64,000 bases of DNA from Ascoidea asiatica (taxonomy: Eukaryota > Ascomycota > Saccharomycetes > Ascoideales > Ascoideaceae): NCBI GenBank assembly GCA_001600695.1, contig BCKQ01000002.1, forward strand, positions 620,001-684,000. The letters are read 5' to 3'. Numbering within the stretch: the stretch's first letter is position 1; each line of letters begins with the position of its first letter. This document shows, one piece after another, positions 41,114 to 50,570 of this stretch. Position numbers and translations under genes: made by a program. The notes below the pieces were generated by a model, which ran no database searches, was not told the DNA's origin, and worked only from the letters and a program-made list of their open reading frames with translations.

Positions 41114-41556
41114 TTCAAAGATATTCTTTTGGGTATTACTTATTTCTTGAATACTTCTAAAGATAATTCTATTAATATTTTAATCTTTATATCATCTCTT
41201 CATTTCTTCATCTCTTCATCTCTTCATCTCATTTCTTGTCATCGAATCATTTTACAATTCAAAAGCTGAGAGTTTAAAAACAGGAAACGACCAAGGTTTT
41301 ACCTAATGCGGAAACAGCCGACCGGGGAAGTTGTGAAACATGGGGTAGCACGTGAAATCCAGTAGTTTTTGAGCCGGACACCCTCGGAACTTGTTTTTCA
41401 TTTCAAAAAAATATTTTTTGTGTTTGTGAAAGAATTGAAAAGAAATGAAAAGAAATGAAGAAATTGAAGAAATTGAAGAAATTGAAGAGAATGAAGAGAG
41501 TGAAGCGATAGATAACAGTGAGAAGAGAGAGAAGAGATAACAGAGTGAGAAGAGAG
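41114..41556. promoter_or_regulatory. Divergent BNA6/CNS1 promoter with E-box
   Basis: This 443-bp shared region has a GC-richer core at 41280-41395 containing CACGTG (41349-41354), GGAAACGACC and GAGCCGGACACCC. It is followed by a GAAGAAATT 9-bp repeat (41457-41492) and purine-rich GAGAAGAGA sequence leading into CNS1. A single CACGTG serving both genes is inference. Confidence 0.5.
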
Positions 41557-42726
41557 ATGGGAGAAGAGTGGGAGAAGAAGAGATATGTGGCAAAGAGTGG
41601 AGACAGTTCATTACCACCTCAATTAGATAAAAGTGTTGATGATATTATAAAAGAGTTGAATAATTCACCATTTTTTATGAATGAATTTAATGAAAATGAA
41701 TTTAATAATAATGAAGATAAAGATAATTTACAAATAGAAGCATTAAAGGCTTTAGTTTATGAAGGAGATATTAATGAAGTTAGTTTAAATTTTAAAAATC
41801 AAGGTAATAAATGTTTTAAAATTAAAGATTATAAAAATGCAAAAATTTATTATTCTAAAGGTATAGATAATTATTTTAATAATAATAAGAATTTAGAAGA
41901 AAAAGTTGAGATAGATAATAAGATATTAATTAGTTTATATTTGAATAGATCAATAGTTAATTATAATTTAAAAAATTATAGAAAATCAATTAATGATTCA
42001 AAAGAAGTTTTAAAATTAGATTATAAAAATATTAAAGGATATTATAGACTTGGATTAAATTATTTAATTTTAAATAAATTAAAAGAATGTAATGAATTAA
42101 TAAATTTTGTTAAAGATAAAATAAAATTAATTAATGAAAATGATTTAAAAAATTTAAAATTTTTAGAAAATAAAATTAATGAAAATTTATTAAAAAATGA
42201 AAAAAATTTAAATTTAAAAATTAAAATTTCAAATAATTTAAAAAATTCAATAATTTTAAGAAATATAAAATTAATGAAAAAAAATGAATCAAGAGATAAT
42301 GAATATATAAATTATGAAGAATATTTTAATAATATAAATTTAAAATTTGAATTTTATTTAGAAAATAAATTTGATATTTATTCACAATTAATTTTTCCAG
42401 TTATTATAATTTATCCAATAATTAAAAAAATTGAAATTATTGAAAAATTTAGTGAATTATCAACAGGTGATGAATTAATTAATTTATTAAATTTAAATAA
42501 TTTAAATAATTTAAATAATTTAAATAATTTAAATAATTTAGATAAATTTGAAATTTATATGGAAACTGATAAAGGTGGATTAATTAAATTAGGTAAAAAA
42601 ATTAATATTTCTCAAGTTTTACAACAAAATTCACCAAAAATTCCAATATTTGATGGATTTTTAAAAATTTATTTAATTAAAAAAAGTGAAAGAGATGAAT
42701 TTATTAAAAATTGGAAAAGTTATTAA
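41557..42726 (+). CDS. CNS1: TPR co-chaperone of Hsp90/Hsp70, CNS1
   Basis: An essential cytosolic co-chaperone family. The protein (389 aa from this start) matches Cns1: SLPPQLDKSVDDIIKELNN, PFFMNEF, LQIEALKALVYEGDINEV, then three TPR motifs from about residue 65 (FKNQGNKCFKIKDYKNAKIY, LYLNRSIVNYNLKNYRKSI, KGYYRLGLNYLILNKL). The C-terminal wheel-like domain contains YSQLIFPVIIIYP, METDKGGLIKLGKK and PIFDGFLKIYLIKK. A NNL repeat (AATAATTTA units, 42494-42540) lies within it. An upstream in-frame ATG at 41518 would add 13 mostly Arg/Glu residues from purine-rich DNA. I prefer 41557, which gives the Cns1-like spacing to the LPPQL motif. Converges on tRNA-Met. Confidence 0.92.
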   Translation: MGEEWEKKRYVAKSGDSSLPPQLDKSVDDIIKELNNSPFFMNEFNENEFNNNEDKDNLQIEALKALVYEGDINEVSLNFKNQGNKCFKIKDYKNAKIYYSKGIDNYFNNNKNLEEKVEIDNKILISLYLNRSIVNYNLKNYRKSINDSKEVLKLDYKNIKGYYRLGLNYLILNKLKECNELINFVKDKIKLINENDLKNLKFLENKINENLLKNEKNLNLKIKISNNLKNSIILRNIKLMKKNESRDNEYINYEEYFNNINLKFEFYLENKFDIYSQLIFPVIIIYPIIKKIEIIEKFSELSTGDELINLLNLNNLNNLNNLNNLNNLDKFEIYMETDKGGLIKLGKKINISQVLQQNSPKIPIFDGFLKIYLIKKSERDEFIKNWKSY

Positions 42727-42880
42727 TATTATTATTTAATACTTAATATTTAATACTTAATACTTTAAATAGACTAAATTATATAGTAAAATATTATAAA
42801 AAAAAACAATAAACGATAAAATCAATTAAAAAACAATAAACTATTATTTAACATTCTAGATATAAGTAAAAAAAAAGAAA

Positions 42881-42978
42881 TGCTCTGGGGGAGGCTCGAA
42901 CTCCCGGCCTTCAGCACACCCACAGCACTGGTAGTATTGTTATGAGGCTGACGCTCTAGCCAACTGAGCCACCAAAGC
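42881..42978 (-). tRNA. Elongator tRNA-Met (CAT) with a 24-nt intron
   Basis: The minus strand folds as a complete tRNA. The acceptor GCTTTGG pairs with CCAGAGC plus discriminator A, the D arm is GCTC/GAGC, the anticodon stem TCAGC/GCTGA encloses CTCATA, and the T arm is GGGAG-TTCGAGC-CTCCC. The sequence closely follows S. cerevisiae elongator tRNA-Met. About 24 extra nt after position 37 form a normally placed intron, leaving a 74-nt mature tRNA. A T-rich Pol III terminator lies just downstream (42861-42880 reads as a T run on this strand). The S. cerevisiae elongator tRNA-Met genes lack an intron. Confidence 0.93.
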
Positions 42979-43040
42979 CAGTTTCTGTTTTTTTGTGTTT
43001 TCTGATTCAACACACAGAACTGAACGAGCTTTAGTATGGT

Positions 43041-43048
43041 GTCACGTG
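43041..43048 (+). promoter_or_regulatory. Cbf1-type E-box GTCACGTG upstream of COA3
   Basis: A perfect RTCACRTG about 205 bp upstream of the COA3 start and 63 bp from the tRNA-Met 5' end. It is followed by a (GAATCT/GAATTT)n tract at about 43068-43105. Confidence 0.45.
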
Positions 43049-43251
43049 CCGGTGACATTTCCTCTTTGAATCTGAATCTGAATCTGAATTTGAATTTGAA
43101 TTTGAAGGAGTTTGAATTTGGATCTTTGCAGAGAAGCAGAAGAAGAAGCAGAAGAAGAAGAATCAAAAGAAGCATAAGATATATTTGAATTACTTTCATT
43201 TACAGTCAGTACAAACCTATATCAGACTACTTCTTATAACACATAATCAAA

Positions 43252-43616
43252 ATGTCGACAAATAACAAGAATTTCAAATTGTAAGTACTCATTCAAGTCA
43301 ATTATTCCTTCTCAATCATCATCAGTTAAGAAACTAACAAATAGTTATATAATATATATTTTAAAGTGCTCCTCCTTCTTCATATCAAAATACAAGAACT
43401 TGGAAAATGAGTCCAGCAATGCTTAGAGCAAGAGCTCCATTTTTTTGGAAAAATGCTGCTGCATTCTCAATATTAACTGCTATTACTGGTGGTATATATC
43501 TTTATACTTATAAATTCTTAAGTTCTGATGATTTTGCTGATATTCCAATACCTCCAATAAGTGATGAAGATTTAAAAAAATTAAAAGAAGAATATGAATC
43601 TGATAAAAAAATTTAA
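43252..43616 (+). CDS. COA3: Cytochrome c oxidase assembly factor COA3, two exons
   Basis: A small mitochondrial inner-membrane protein that works with Cox14 to control Cox1 translation and assembly. I read it as join(43252..43280, 43367..43616), 92 aa. Exon 1 (MSTNNKNFK) splices in frame to give [19 protein letters not shown], which matches the Coa3 pattern (YQDTRTWKMTPAMIRAR in S. cerevisiae). [10 protein letters not shown] is followed by one transmembrane helix ([18 protein letters not shown]), then [19 protein letters not shown]. The 85-aa S. cerevisiae protein has the same plan. Without the first exon the ORF would start at the inner ATG 43407 and lose the conserved YQ-TRTW segment. Confidence 0.92.
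43281..43366 (+). other. Spliceosomal intron in COA3
   Basis: The donor is GTAAGT (43281-43286), the branch-like ACTAAC is at 43333-43338, and the acceptor TTAAAG ends at 43366. An earlier ATAG at 43341-43344 is too close to the branch and gives no sensible protein. The intron is 86 nt. Confidence 0.85.
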
Positions 43617-43866
43617 AAATTTAATTTATTTATTTATTTATTTATATTAAAAATAAGTAAAATAATTTTAGATTTTATCAATTTACTATATTATTTTTGT
43701 AAATAGTTCTAATATCTAATAATTCATGTATTTTATGATAATATATTGTATCTCATACACTAATATCATCTATTCATCTAATCATCTATTCATCTATTCA
43801 TACTTATCTAACTGTCTATTTGTCTATATCTATCCCTATCTCTATATATATATATATATATAAAAA

Positions 43867-45414
43867 TCATCGTTTCATTTTATGTAATTGTTCATAATTC
43901 TCATTTAATAATAATTGATTTCTAGTAACATATGTGGTTTCTTTAATTTTTGTTGATTTACTCTTTTGTAAATCATTTACTTTATTATTTAATGAAATTC
44001 CAAGTAAATTATCTTTACTATTTTTTCCAATTAATATATCCTTAGATTTATTATTATAATTCCCTCTTCTATTATTTATATTTGATAAATTATTCATTTC
44101 AATATCATTATTATTATTATTATATTGACTATTATTTTGATTATAACTTTGATTAGAATAATTAAAATCTTCATATTTATCATTGTTTATATTTTGATTA
44201 AAATTTATATTATTATTTCCATTATATAAATTATAAGAATTATATGAATTATAAGGATTATTATTAGAATTATTCATATTATTTATTGGAGAATAAAATT
44301 GATCATTTAAATTTGAATTTAAATTTGAATTGAAATTTGCATTTTCATATCCATTATAAATTGCAGATGTTGAAGTAATTTGTGGTTCAAGTAAATTTTG
44401 ATTATTATTTAATAATAAATTAACTTTACTATTATTTCTTGTACTATTTAAAGTTTCAATATCTGAAATATTATCAAATAATTTATTTTCTTTTATATTT
44501 TTATTAAAATTTATAATTGGTAATGTTGGATTCATACCTAATTTTGAATTTTCTAATTTAACTTGTTTCAAAGAATTATTATGAAAATTTCTTGATAATT
44601 GATTAACTTTATCATTAACATTAACACAAATAAATTGTTTTAAAGAATATGTTTTATTATTATCTTTAAAATTTTTTAAACCATTTAAAACATAAAATAA
44701 ATATAAAAAAAATGCTAATAAAAATTCAATTAAAAAAAATAACCAAATTATTATTGATATACACATTATTAATAATACAATAATATATTTATCATTTGAA
44801 TTTAAAGATAAATTAAAATTTGATGATATTAAAGTTTTAAATGAATTTATTATAGATTGACCATTATCATTTTTAATTATTGAAATTAATGTTAAAGTAT
44901 TTATAATTTGTCTTGGAGTATCAGCAAAAATTAATTTTATTGAACCTTTAAATTTAAAAAAACAAAAAAAAGAAGATTTTTCAAAAAAACCATTTTTTGG
45001 ATAAATTTCATTATAAACACAAAAATATTTATAAGATTTTATTGACCAAAGAAATCTTGAGATTGAATTAATATATGTTAAAGAAATATTTCTAGTGAAA
45101 TAAATTTTTATACCTTTAAACCATTCAAAAATTAATAAAATTAAAGATAATAAAATACATGCAGAAAATAACCATCTTGATATTGAAAATGGAATAACAG
45201 GTTGAATTTGATCATTTGTCCATTTATTAAAACCTAATAATTGAATACAAGTATAAATATCAGAAGCATATAAAATAATTTTTAATAAATAAAATAACCA
45301 ACGACGTATTAAAGCAAAAATTGTTGAGAATTTATAATTTTTAAATTCATTTAAATCAATTACATCAAAAGTATTATCATCAATTTTCCATTCCCATTTT
45401 TCTTTACCAAACAT
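43867..45414 (-). CDS. KCH1: KCH1/PRM6-family membrane protein (potassium influx)
   Basis: This 515-aa plasma-membrane protein belongs to the fungal Kch family, which supports low-affinity K+ entry and Ca2+ channel activation during the pheromone response. The N-terminal half matches the family: FGKEKWEWKIDDNTFDVIDL, the first helices with WLFYLLKIILYASDIYTC, WTNDQIQPVIPFSISRWLFS, IKIYFTRNISLTYINSISRF, FCVYNEIYPKNGFFEKSSFF, and IFADTPRQIINTLTLISI, followed by two more helices around residues 215-250. The C-terminal 240 residues are cytosolic, rich in N, S and Y. Whether it is the Kch1 or the Kch2/Prm6 type cannot be decided. A 9-bp ATTTATATT repeat precedes the start. Confidence 0.85.
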   Translation of the reverse strand: MFGKEKWEWKIDDNTFDVIDLNEFKNYKFSTIFALIRRWLFYLLKIILYASDIYTCIQLLGFNKWTNDQIQPVIPFSISRWLFSACILLSLILLIFEWFKGIKIYFTRNISLTYINSISRFLWSIKSYKYFCVYNEIYPKNGFFEKSSFFCFFKFKGSIKLIFADTPRQIINTLTLISIIKNDNGQSIINSFKTLISSNFNLSLNSNDKYIIVLLIMCISIIIWLFFLIEFLLAFFLYLFYVLNGLKNFKDNNKTYSLKQFICVNVNDKVNQLSRNFHNNSLKQVKLENSKLGMNPTLPIINFNKNIKENKLFDNISDIETLNSTRNNSKVNLLLNNNQNLLEPQITSTSAIYNGYENANFNSNLNSNLNDQFYSPINNMNNSNNNPYNSYNSYNLYNGNNNINFNQNINNDKYEDFNYSNQSYNQNNSQYNNNNNDIEMNNLSNINNRRGNYNNKSKDILIGKNSKDNLLGISLNNKVNDLQKSKSTKIKETTYVTRNQLLLNENYEQLHKMKR

Positions 45415-46227
45415 TTTTAAAGATTATATTATTTATATTATTTATATTATTTATATTATTTATATTATTTATATAATTATCTGAATTTCATATAGTAACA
45501 TTTTAGGATGAATATTAATATAAAATTAATACTAGATTAAAAAAGAGATTTGAATTTGGACTTATGAAAAGATTTGTAATAAAAATTGGAATTGAATTTG
45601 GAATTGAAATTTAGGTAGATGAGAATATTATCTCTTAAGTAGTTTAATTTTAGATTAGATTAGATTTATTGTTTTACAGGTTTTAATACAATATTTTGTT
45701 TTTTGAAATTTAAATCTCGTATTGTCTATTGCTTTGAAGAAAATTAAGTCTCTAGCTAGAATAATAAGATAATAAAATATGTTAATATGATAATAAAATG
45801 AATAGTTAGGAGATAGTTTATAAATCTGCTATATCAATAACATTTAACTGAGACAAATTTATCAATTGCATCAAAAACATCAAAACCATCAAAATCAGCA
45901 AACTGTCGAGTTTTTCATTCCCTGAAGGCTTATGAGATACAGAATCTCATTGGCATCAGAGAATGTTTAGAAACGTCACAGAAATTAAAACAACCCAATT
46001 CAGAAATCATAAAACTAAAATTTCCTTAACCTTTACCATTAAATTGCCACAAGCCCCAATCTCGCGATTTAAGCTTTTCCCAAACTCGAAAAAGGTCCCG
46101 CAAAAAAACTTACCAAAGTTACAGACACGTGCCTGTACATTGGTATACAGCATAAGGGACTAAAAACAATGGAAGCCCCGGTAACAAAAAAGATAAAAAT
46201 AGAATTTAAAATAAACAATAAAAAAGA
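45415..46227. other. Region between KCH1 and tRNA-Cys
   Basis: A 9-bp ATTTATATT tandem repeat at 45424-45474 abuts the KCH1 start. AT-rich sequence follows to about 45890, then a GC-richer part at about 45900-46190 with CACGTG at 46126-46131. The 66-codon ORF here is not convincing. Confidence 0.55.
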
Positions 46228-46299
46228 AGCTCACTCCCAGGTTCGAACTAGGGACCAACAGATTTGCAATCTGCTGCGCTACCACTGCGCCAAGTAAGC
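46228..46299 (-). tRNA. tRNA-Cys (GCA)
   Basis: A 72-nt minus-strand tRNA without an intron. The acceptor GCTTACT pairs with AGTGAGC plus discriminator T, the D arm contains box A (TGGCGCAGTGG), the anticodon stem-loop is CAGATTGCAAATCTG (anticodon GCA), and the T arm is CCTAG/CTAGG-like around GTTCGAA. It is nearly identical to S. cerevisiae tRNA-Cys. A T-run terminator lies just downstream. Confidence 0.97.
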
Positions 46300-46443
46300 A
46301 CGGGATTGATGTTTTTTTGCACCTTTCTAGTTTTGAAAGTAATAGCTTAAACTAACTCACGCCCCCACTAAGAACTTCCACATTTGGCTTTTCAGTGGCT
46401 TCAATACGCCTCCTTCTCCGCCACGTGTCTCACTTTTTTATCT

Positions 46444-46488
46444 CGACTCAGGTGACTCAGTTGACTCACTCTGACTCACTCTGACTCT
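46444..46488 (+). promoter_or_regulatory. Cluster of Gcn4/AP-1-type TGACTCA sites
   Basis: Three perfect TGACTCA sites (46453-46459, 46462-46468, 46472-46478) are flanked by CGACTCA (46444-46450) and TGACTCT (46482-46488), with a further TGACTC near 46514. The cluster lies about 630 bp upstream of PPS1 and about 150 bp from tRNA-Cys. Binding by a Gcn4 or Bas1 homologue is inference. Confidence 0.55.
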
Positions 46489-47012
46489 GTCCGCACGTGC
46501 CCCTCCCTTCCCCTGACTCGGTGCTGTCTTCCTGCGACTTTTCCAGTGTCTGACTTTTTTCACTCTCCACGCTTTTTTTCCTTATCTCAAAATGCTCACA
46601 TTTCTCATATTTCTCATATTTCTCACAATCTCAGATTCTGAGATCGCAAAACTCCATACAAAACTCCATACACTTGCAATAATCTCCATTTCAATGAATA
46701 TTTCCATTTCTATTCTCATATATTTCAAATTGTATTTTTTACCTTCTTTTAATTCGTGATGCTCCATTTCTAATATTATTTCCATTAATATTTCCATTAA
46801 TATTATTATTATTATTGTTTATTCTCATTCACATACATATTTTCATTGATATTTAATTATTAATTCTTTCTTTTCTTTTACTTTCTTTTAATTCAAATCC
46901 ATTTCAAAAAATCATTTAATAATCATTTAATAATCATTTAATACAATAAATATATTATCTCATACTATCTGTTATTTCAACAATACAGATTAAATTCATT
47001 ACTCCATTACTT

Positions 47013-47060
47013 ATTTACTAATTTACTAATTTACTAATTTACTAATTTACTAATTTACTA
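47013..47060 (+). repeat. TTTACTAA 8-bp tandem repeat
   Basis: Six copies lie about 55-100 bp upstream of the PPS1 ATG. Each unit contains a branch-point-like TACTAA, but no donor site and coding exon upstream were found. Confidence 0.8.
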
Positions 47061-47114
47061 TTTTCCATTTATCTCCAAATGTCTTTTTAATTAAAAAATT
47101 TTATTAATTAAATA

Positions 47115-50100
47115 ATGTTATCTCAAAATTCAACTTTAGAAAATATTTCATTTAATACAAGTAATGATTCAATTAATTCAAATAATTTATTACCTTTAGA
47201 TTTAAATTTATTAAAATTAAATTTCAATTCCATTTTAGATTCTGATTTAGATTTAGAAAAACAACAAGATCAAAAATTCAATTCAGAGTTACACTTAAAC
47301 TTAGACTTAAACTTAGACTTAGACTTAGATTTAGATTTAGATTTAGATTTAGATCCACAGTCTGACTTACAAAATTCAAATTCAAATTCAAATTCAAATT
47401 CAATTATGCTTAATCCAATTAACCCAAATAATCTGAACTCTTCAAATAACTCAATAAACTTAATAAACTTATTCAATTCTTATAATAATTCAAATATTTT
47501 ATCAAATTTAAATATAAATTTAATATCTTCTCTTAATTTATCAAATAATATCTTAAATCATTTATCAAATAATTTACCTTTAATAAATATTTTATTTCCT
47601 TGGTTACATAATTATGATATTTTATTACCTTATCCATCTAATTATATTCCATTTATATTTAATTCAAATATAAATATAAATATAAATAATCAAAATTTCA
47701 ATTATTTAACTTTAATCAACTCAGATTCAATTCAAAATTCAAATTCAAATTCAAATTCAAATTCAATTTCAAATTCAAATTCAAATTCAAATCAAATTAA
47801 CTATTCAATTAAAAACTCTGTTTATCCATATCAATTCTTACAACCTTTATCTTATTTATATAATTCAAATAAAAAAAATTTAAAAAATTTAATATTATCT
47901 ATATTAAATAATTTAAATTTAAATTTATCAATAATTAATAAAATTTTTAATTTAATTTATAATGATTGTTTAAATTTAAAATTATTACCAATTTTTAATT
48001 ATAATTCTTTTAAAAATAATAATATAAGAAATTTTGATATTCAAATTTTAAAATTTATTTTAATTTCAAATCATTCAATTATTTATTGTACAAATAATTA
48101 TCATTTATTAAATAATAATTGTAATTGTAAATCAATTTCAAGATTATTATATTTAGCTGATTTAAATTATTTATTTTCTCATAATTTATTATCAAAAAAA
48201 TTTATATCAAAAGAATTTATATCAAATAATTTTCATTTAAATAGAAAAATCTCAATTTTATCTAATTTTGATATTAATATATTATCAAACTTTATAAAAT
48301 CAAAAAATATAAAAAATATAAAAGATTGTGAAAATTGTGAAAATTGTGAAAATTGTGAAAATTTTGAGATTTTAGAAAATTTAGAAATTTATAATATTTC
48401 AAAGGCTTCAAAAATCTCTAATAATATTTACTTTGGTAATATTAATGATCTACATAATAATAATAATAATAACAATAACAATAACAATAACAATAACAAT
48501 AACAATAACAATAATAATAATGATTTGAAATCAAATATACCTAAAGATTATTTAAATTATTTAAATAAATTAGATGAAAATGGTACTATTATTCCAATAA
48601 ATTCAGATCCAAGAAATTCAAGTTTATTATTTCATAATGATAACAATAATAATAATAATAAAATAGATTGGAATTTTTTAATTTATTGTCATTGTACAAA
48701 TGAATTTCCTTCTTTAAATACTTTAAAAAAAATTCATTCAATTTTATCAGAATATAAAAAAATTTCAAATTATTCAAATTATTCAAATTATTCAAATTAT
48801 TCAATTGAAAAAATTAATTTAGAATTTCCTTCAATAATTAGTGGATTAGGTGATTTAACTTTAAATAATTTATTATCAATTTTAAATTTATGTAAAATTA
48901 TATATTATAATTCAAAAAATGAAAATTTAAAAATTTTAATTTATTCAAATGATGGTTATACACAATCAACATTATTTCAAATTTTATATTTAATTTATTC
49001 AACAAATATTAATTTATCAGATATTTTAATTAAATTTCAAATATTTTATGCAAGACCAATATATTTATCAAATAATAATATTAGATTTTTAATTTCTTTT
49101 GAAAAAATTTTATTATTATTTTCACCAAAAAATTTAAATTTAAAAACTTATTTAAATAATGAAGAATTTATTGAATTAAATGATGATATTAAAATTTTAA
49201 TAAATTCATTATTATTATCTTCAAATGATAATAAAAATAATAATAAAAATAATAATAATTATTCAAATTTAGTTTCAGATTCAAATAAAAATCATTTAAT
49301 TACAAAAAAAATATTTTTAAAATTAAATCCAACATCAGAATCATCATCATCATCATCATCATCATGTTTTCCATCAATAATTTTACCACATTTATTTTTA
49401 GGAACAATTGATCATGCAAATAATTTAGATTTATTAAAATTTTATAAAATTAATAAAATTATTTCAATTGGAGAATTACCAATTGATTGGATAAATAAAA
49501 TTGATTTAAAATATTATAAAATTGAAATAATTTCAAATATTTGTCAAAAAATTAAATTTTTTAAAAATAATTTTTTAATTAAAGAATTATTATTTGTTAA
49601 TATTCAAGATAATGGAATTGAATTTTTTTCAAATTCATTAGATTTAATTTTAAATTTCATTGGTGATTTAAATGATAATAATAATAATAATAATAATTTT
49701 TTAACAAAAGTTTTAGTTCATTGTCATGTTGGAGTTTCAAGATCTGCAACAATTTGTATTGCAGAAGTTATGAAAAGATTAAATATTTCTATTGAAATGG
49801 CATATTTATATGTTAGAGTTAGAAGATTAAGTGTTTTACTTTATCCAAATTTAAAATTTTGTTATGAATTATTTAAATGGAAAGAAGAAAAAATAATTGA
49901 AGAATTTAAGAAAAATAATAAGTTAATTATTATTAATAATAATAATAATAATGAAAAATATATTAAAACTCGTGAAAAATCAAATTCAGAATCTTCAGTA
50001 TTATCAATTGAAAGTTCAATGAAAGAAATTGAAGATGAAAATAATTTCAAATATACTATTTCTGAGAATATTAATAATAATTCAGAAGAATCTATAATCT

Positions 50101-50180
50101 TAAATAAACCAAAATTAAGAAATATTGATTGGCATATATTTTGTCAACAAATTCATGAATTAAACAAAAAATACCTATAA
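47115..50180 (+). CDS. PPS1: Dual-specificity protein phosphatase PPS1
   Basis: This 1021-aa protein phosphatase removes phosphate from Tyr and Ser/Thr and in yeast acts around S phase. The C-terminal DSP domain (about residues 755-925) has ILPHLFLGTIDHANN, an upstream general-acid Asp in VNIQDNGIEFF, the signature VHCHVGVSRSAT (nucleophile C870, R876) and AYLYVRVRRLSVLLYPNL, the last closely matching Pps1. The N-terminal 750 residues include Pps1-like segments (IIPINSDPRNSSLLF, FPSIISGLGDLTL, LKILIYSNDGYTQSTL) among LDLDLDL, NSNSNS, CENCEN and poly-Asn repeats. It is longer than S. cerevisiae Pps1 (807 aa) because of these repeats. The catalytic residues are intact. Confidence 0.92.
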   Translation: MLSQNSTLENISFNTSNDSINSNNLLPLDLNLLKLNFNSILDSDLDLEKQQDQKFNSELHLNLDLNLDLDLDLDLDLDLDPQSDLQNSNSNSNSNSIMLNPINPNNLNSSNNSINLINLFNSYNNSNILSNLNINLISSLNLSNNILNHLSNNLPLINILFPWLHNYDILLPYPSNYIPFIFNSNINININNQNFNYLTLINSDSIQNSNSNSNSNSISNSNSNSNQINYSIKNSVYPYQFLQPLSYLYNSNKKNLKNLILSILNNLNLNLSIINKIFNLIYNDCLNLKLLPIFNYNSFKNNNIRNFDIQILKFILISNHSIIYCTNNYHLLNNNCNCKSISRLLYLADLNYLFSHNLLSKKFISKEFISNNFHLNRKISILSNFDINILSNFIKSKNIKNIKDCENCENCENCENFEILENLEIYNISKASKISNNIYFGNINDLHNNNNNNNNNNNNNNNNNNNNNNDLKSNIPKDYLNYLNKLDENGTIIPINSDPRNSSLLFHNDNNNNNNKIDWNFLIYCHCTNEFPSLNTLKKIHSILSEYKKISNYSNYSNYSNYSIEKINLEFPSIISGLGDLTLNNLLSILNLCKIIYYNSKNENLKILIYSNDGYTQSTLFQILYLIYSTNINLSDILIKFQIFYARPIYLSNNNIRFLISFEKILLLFSPKNLNLKTYLNNEEFIELNDDIKILINSLLLSSNDNKNNNKNNNNYSNLVSDSNKNHLITKKIFLKLNPTSESSSSSSSSCFPSIILPHLFLGTIDHANNLDLLKFYKINKIISIGELPIDWINKIDLKYYKIEIISNICQKIKFFKNNFLIKELLFVNIQDNGIEFFSNSLDLILNFIGDLNDNNNNNNNFLTKVLVHCHVGVSRSATICIAEVMKRLNISIEMAYLYVRVRRLSVLLYPNLKFCYELFKWKEEKIIEEFKKNNKLIIINNNNNNEKYIKTREKSNSESSVLSIESSMKEIEDENNFKYTISENINNNSEESIILNKPKLRNIDWHIFCQQIHELNKKYL

Positions 50181-50570
50181 CAAATACTTATAACAAAGAC
50201 TTATAATATAATAATCCTTCATCCAATTTGTCTTATGTATTATCTTTCTCATTATTCTAGAATCATTTATTATACTTTATTTATCTTCAATCATTTCTAT
50301 ATTATTTCCAATCTATGATCTCTGTATATTATCTCAGATTATTGTATTATTGGAATCTCTTCTGTATTTTAATCATTCAATTCTTACAGCTTTTTGTATC
50401 TTTTTTTTTATACAAATTTAATTCACAAATAAAAAGGGGAGTACCGTATATTTTATTTTACTTCCACTGAGGAATCTACTTGAGAAGAAATAATTATGCA
50501 ATTTTGATTTGTATATTCTTAGTTGATTAATTCAATTTTAATTCAATTTTAAATCAATTTTATAAACAAT
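50181..50570. other. Convergent intergenic region PPS1/FRE
   Basis: This 390-bp region is AT-rich, with T runs near 50401-50412 and AATTCAATTTT repeats near 50530. No gene or strong motif is visible. Confidence 0.5.

Larger units (their letters stand above)
46300..47114. other. Long upstream region of PPS1
   Basis: This 0.8-kb region is GC-rich at its distal end (about 46300-46560), with a Gcn4-type TGACTCA cluster (46444-46488) and two CACGTG boxes (46422-46427 and 46494-46499). It then turns into C/T-rich and AT-rich sequence ending in a TTTACTAA tandem repeat (47013-47060) next to the start codon. Confidence 0.6.

Noticed and set aside
47013-47060. TACTAA repeats as branch points of an intron before PPS1
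   Set aside because: No donor with an upstream coding exon was found and PPS1 has a good ATG; the repeat is a simple 8-bp array.
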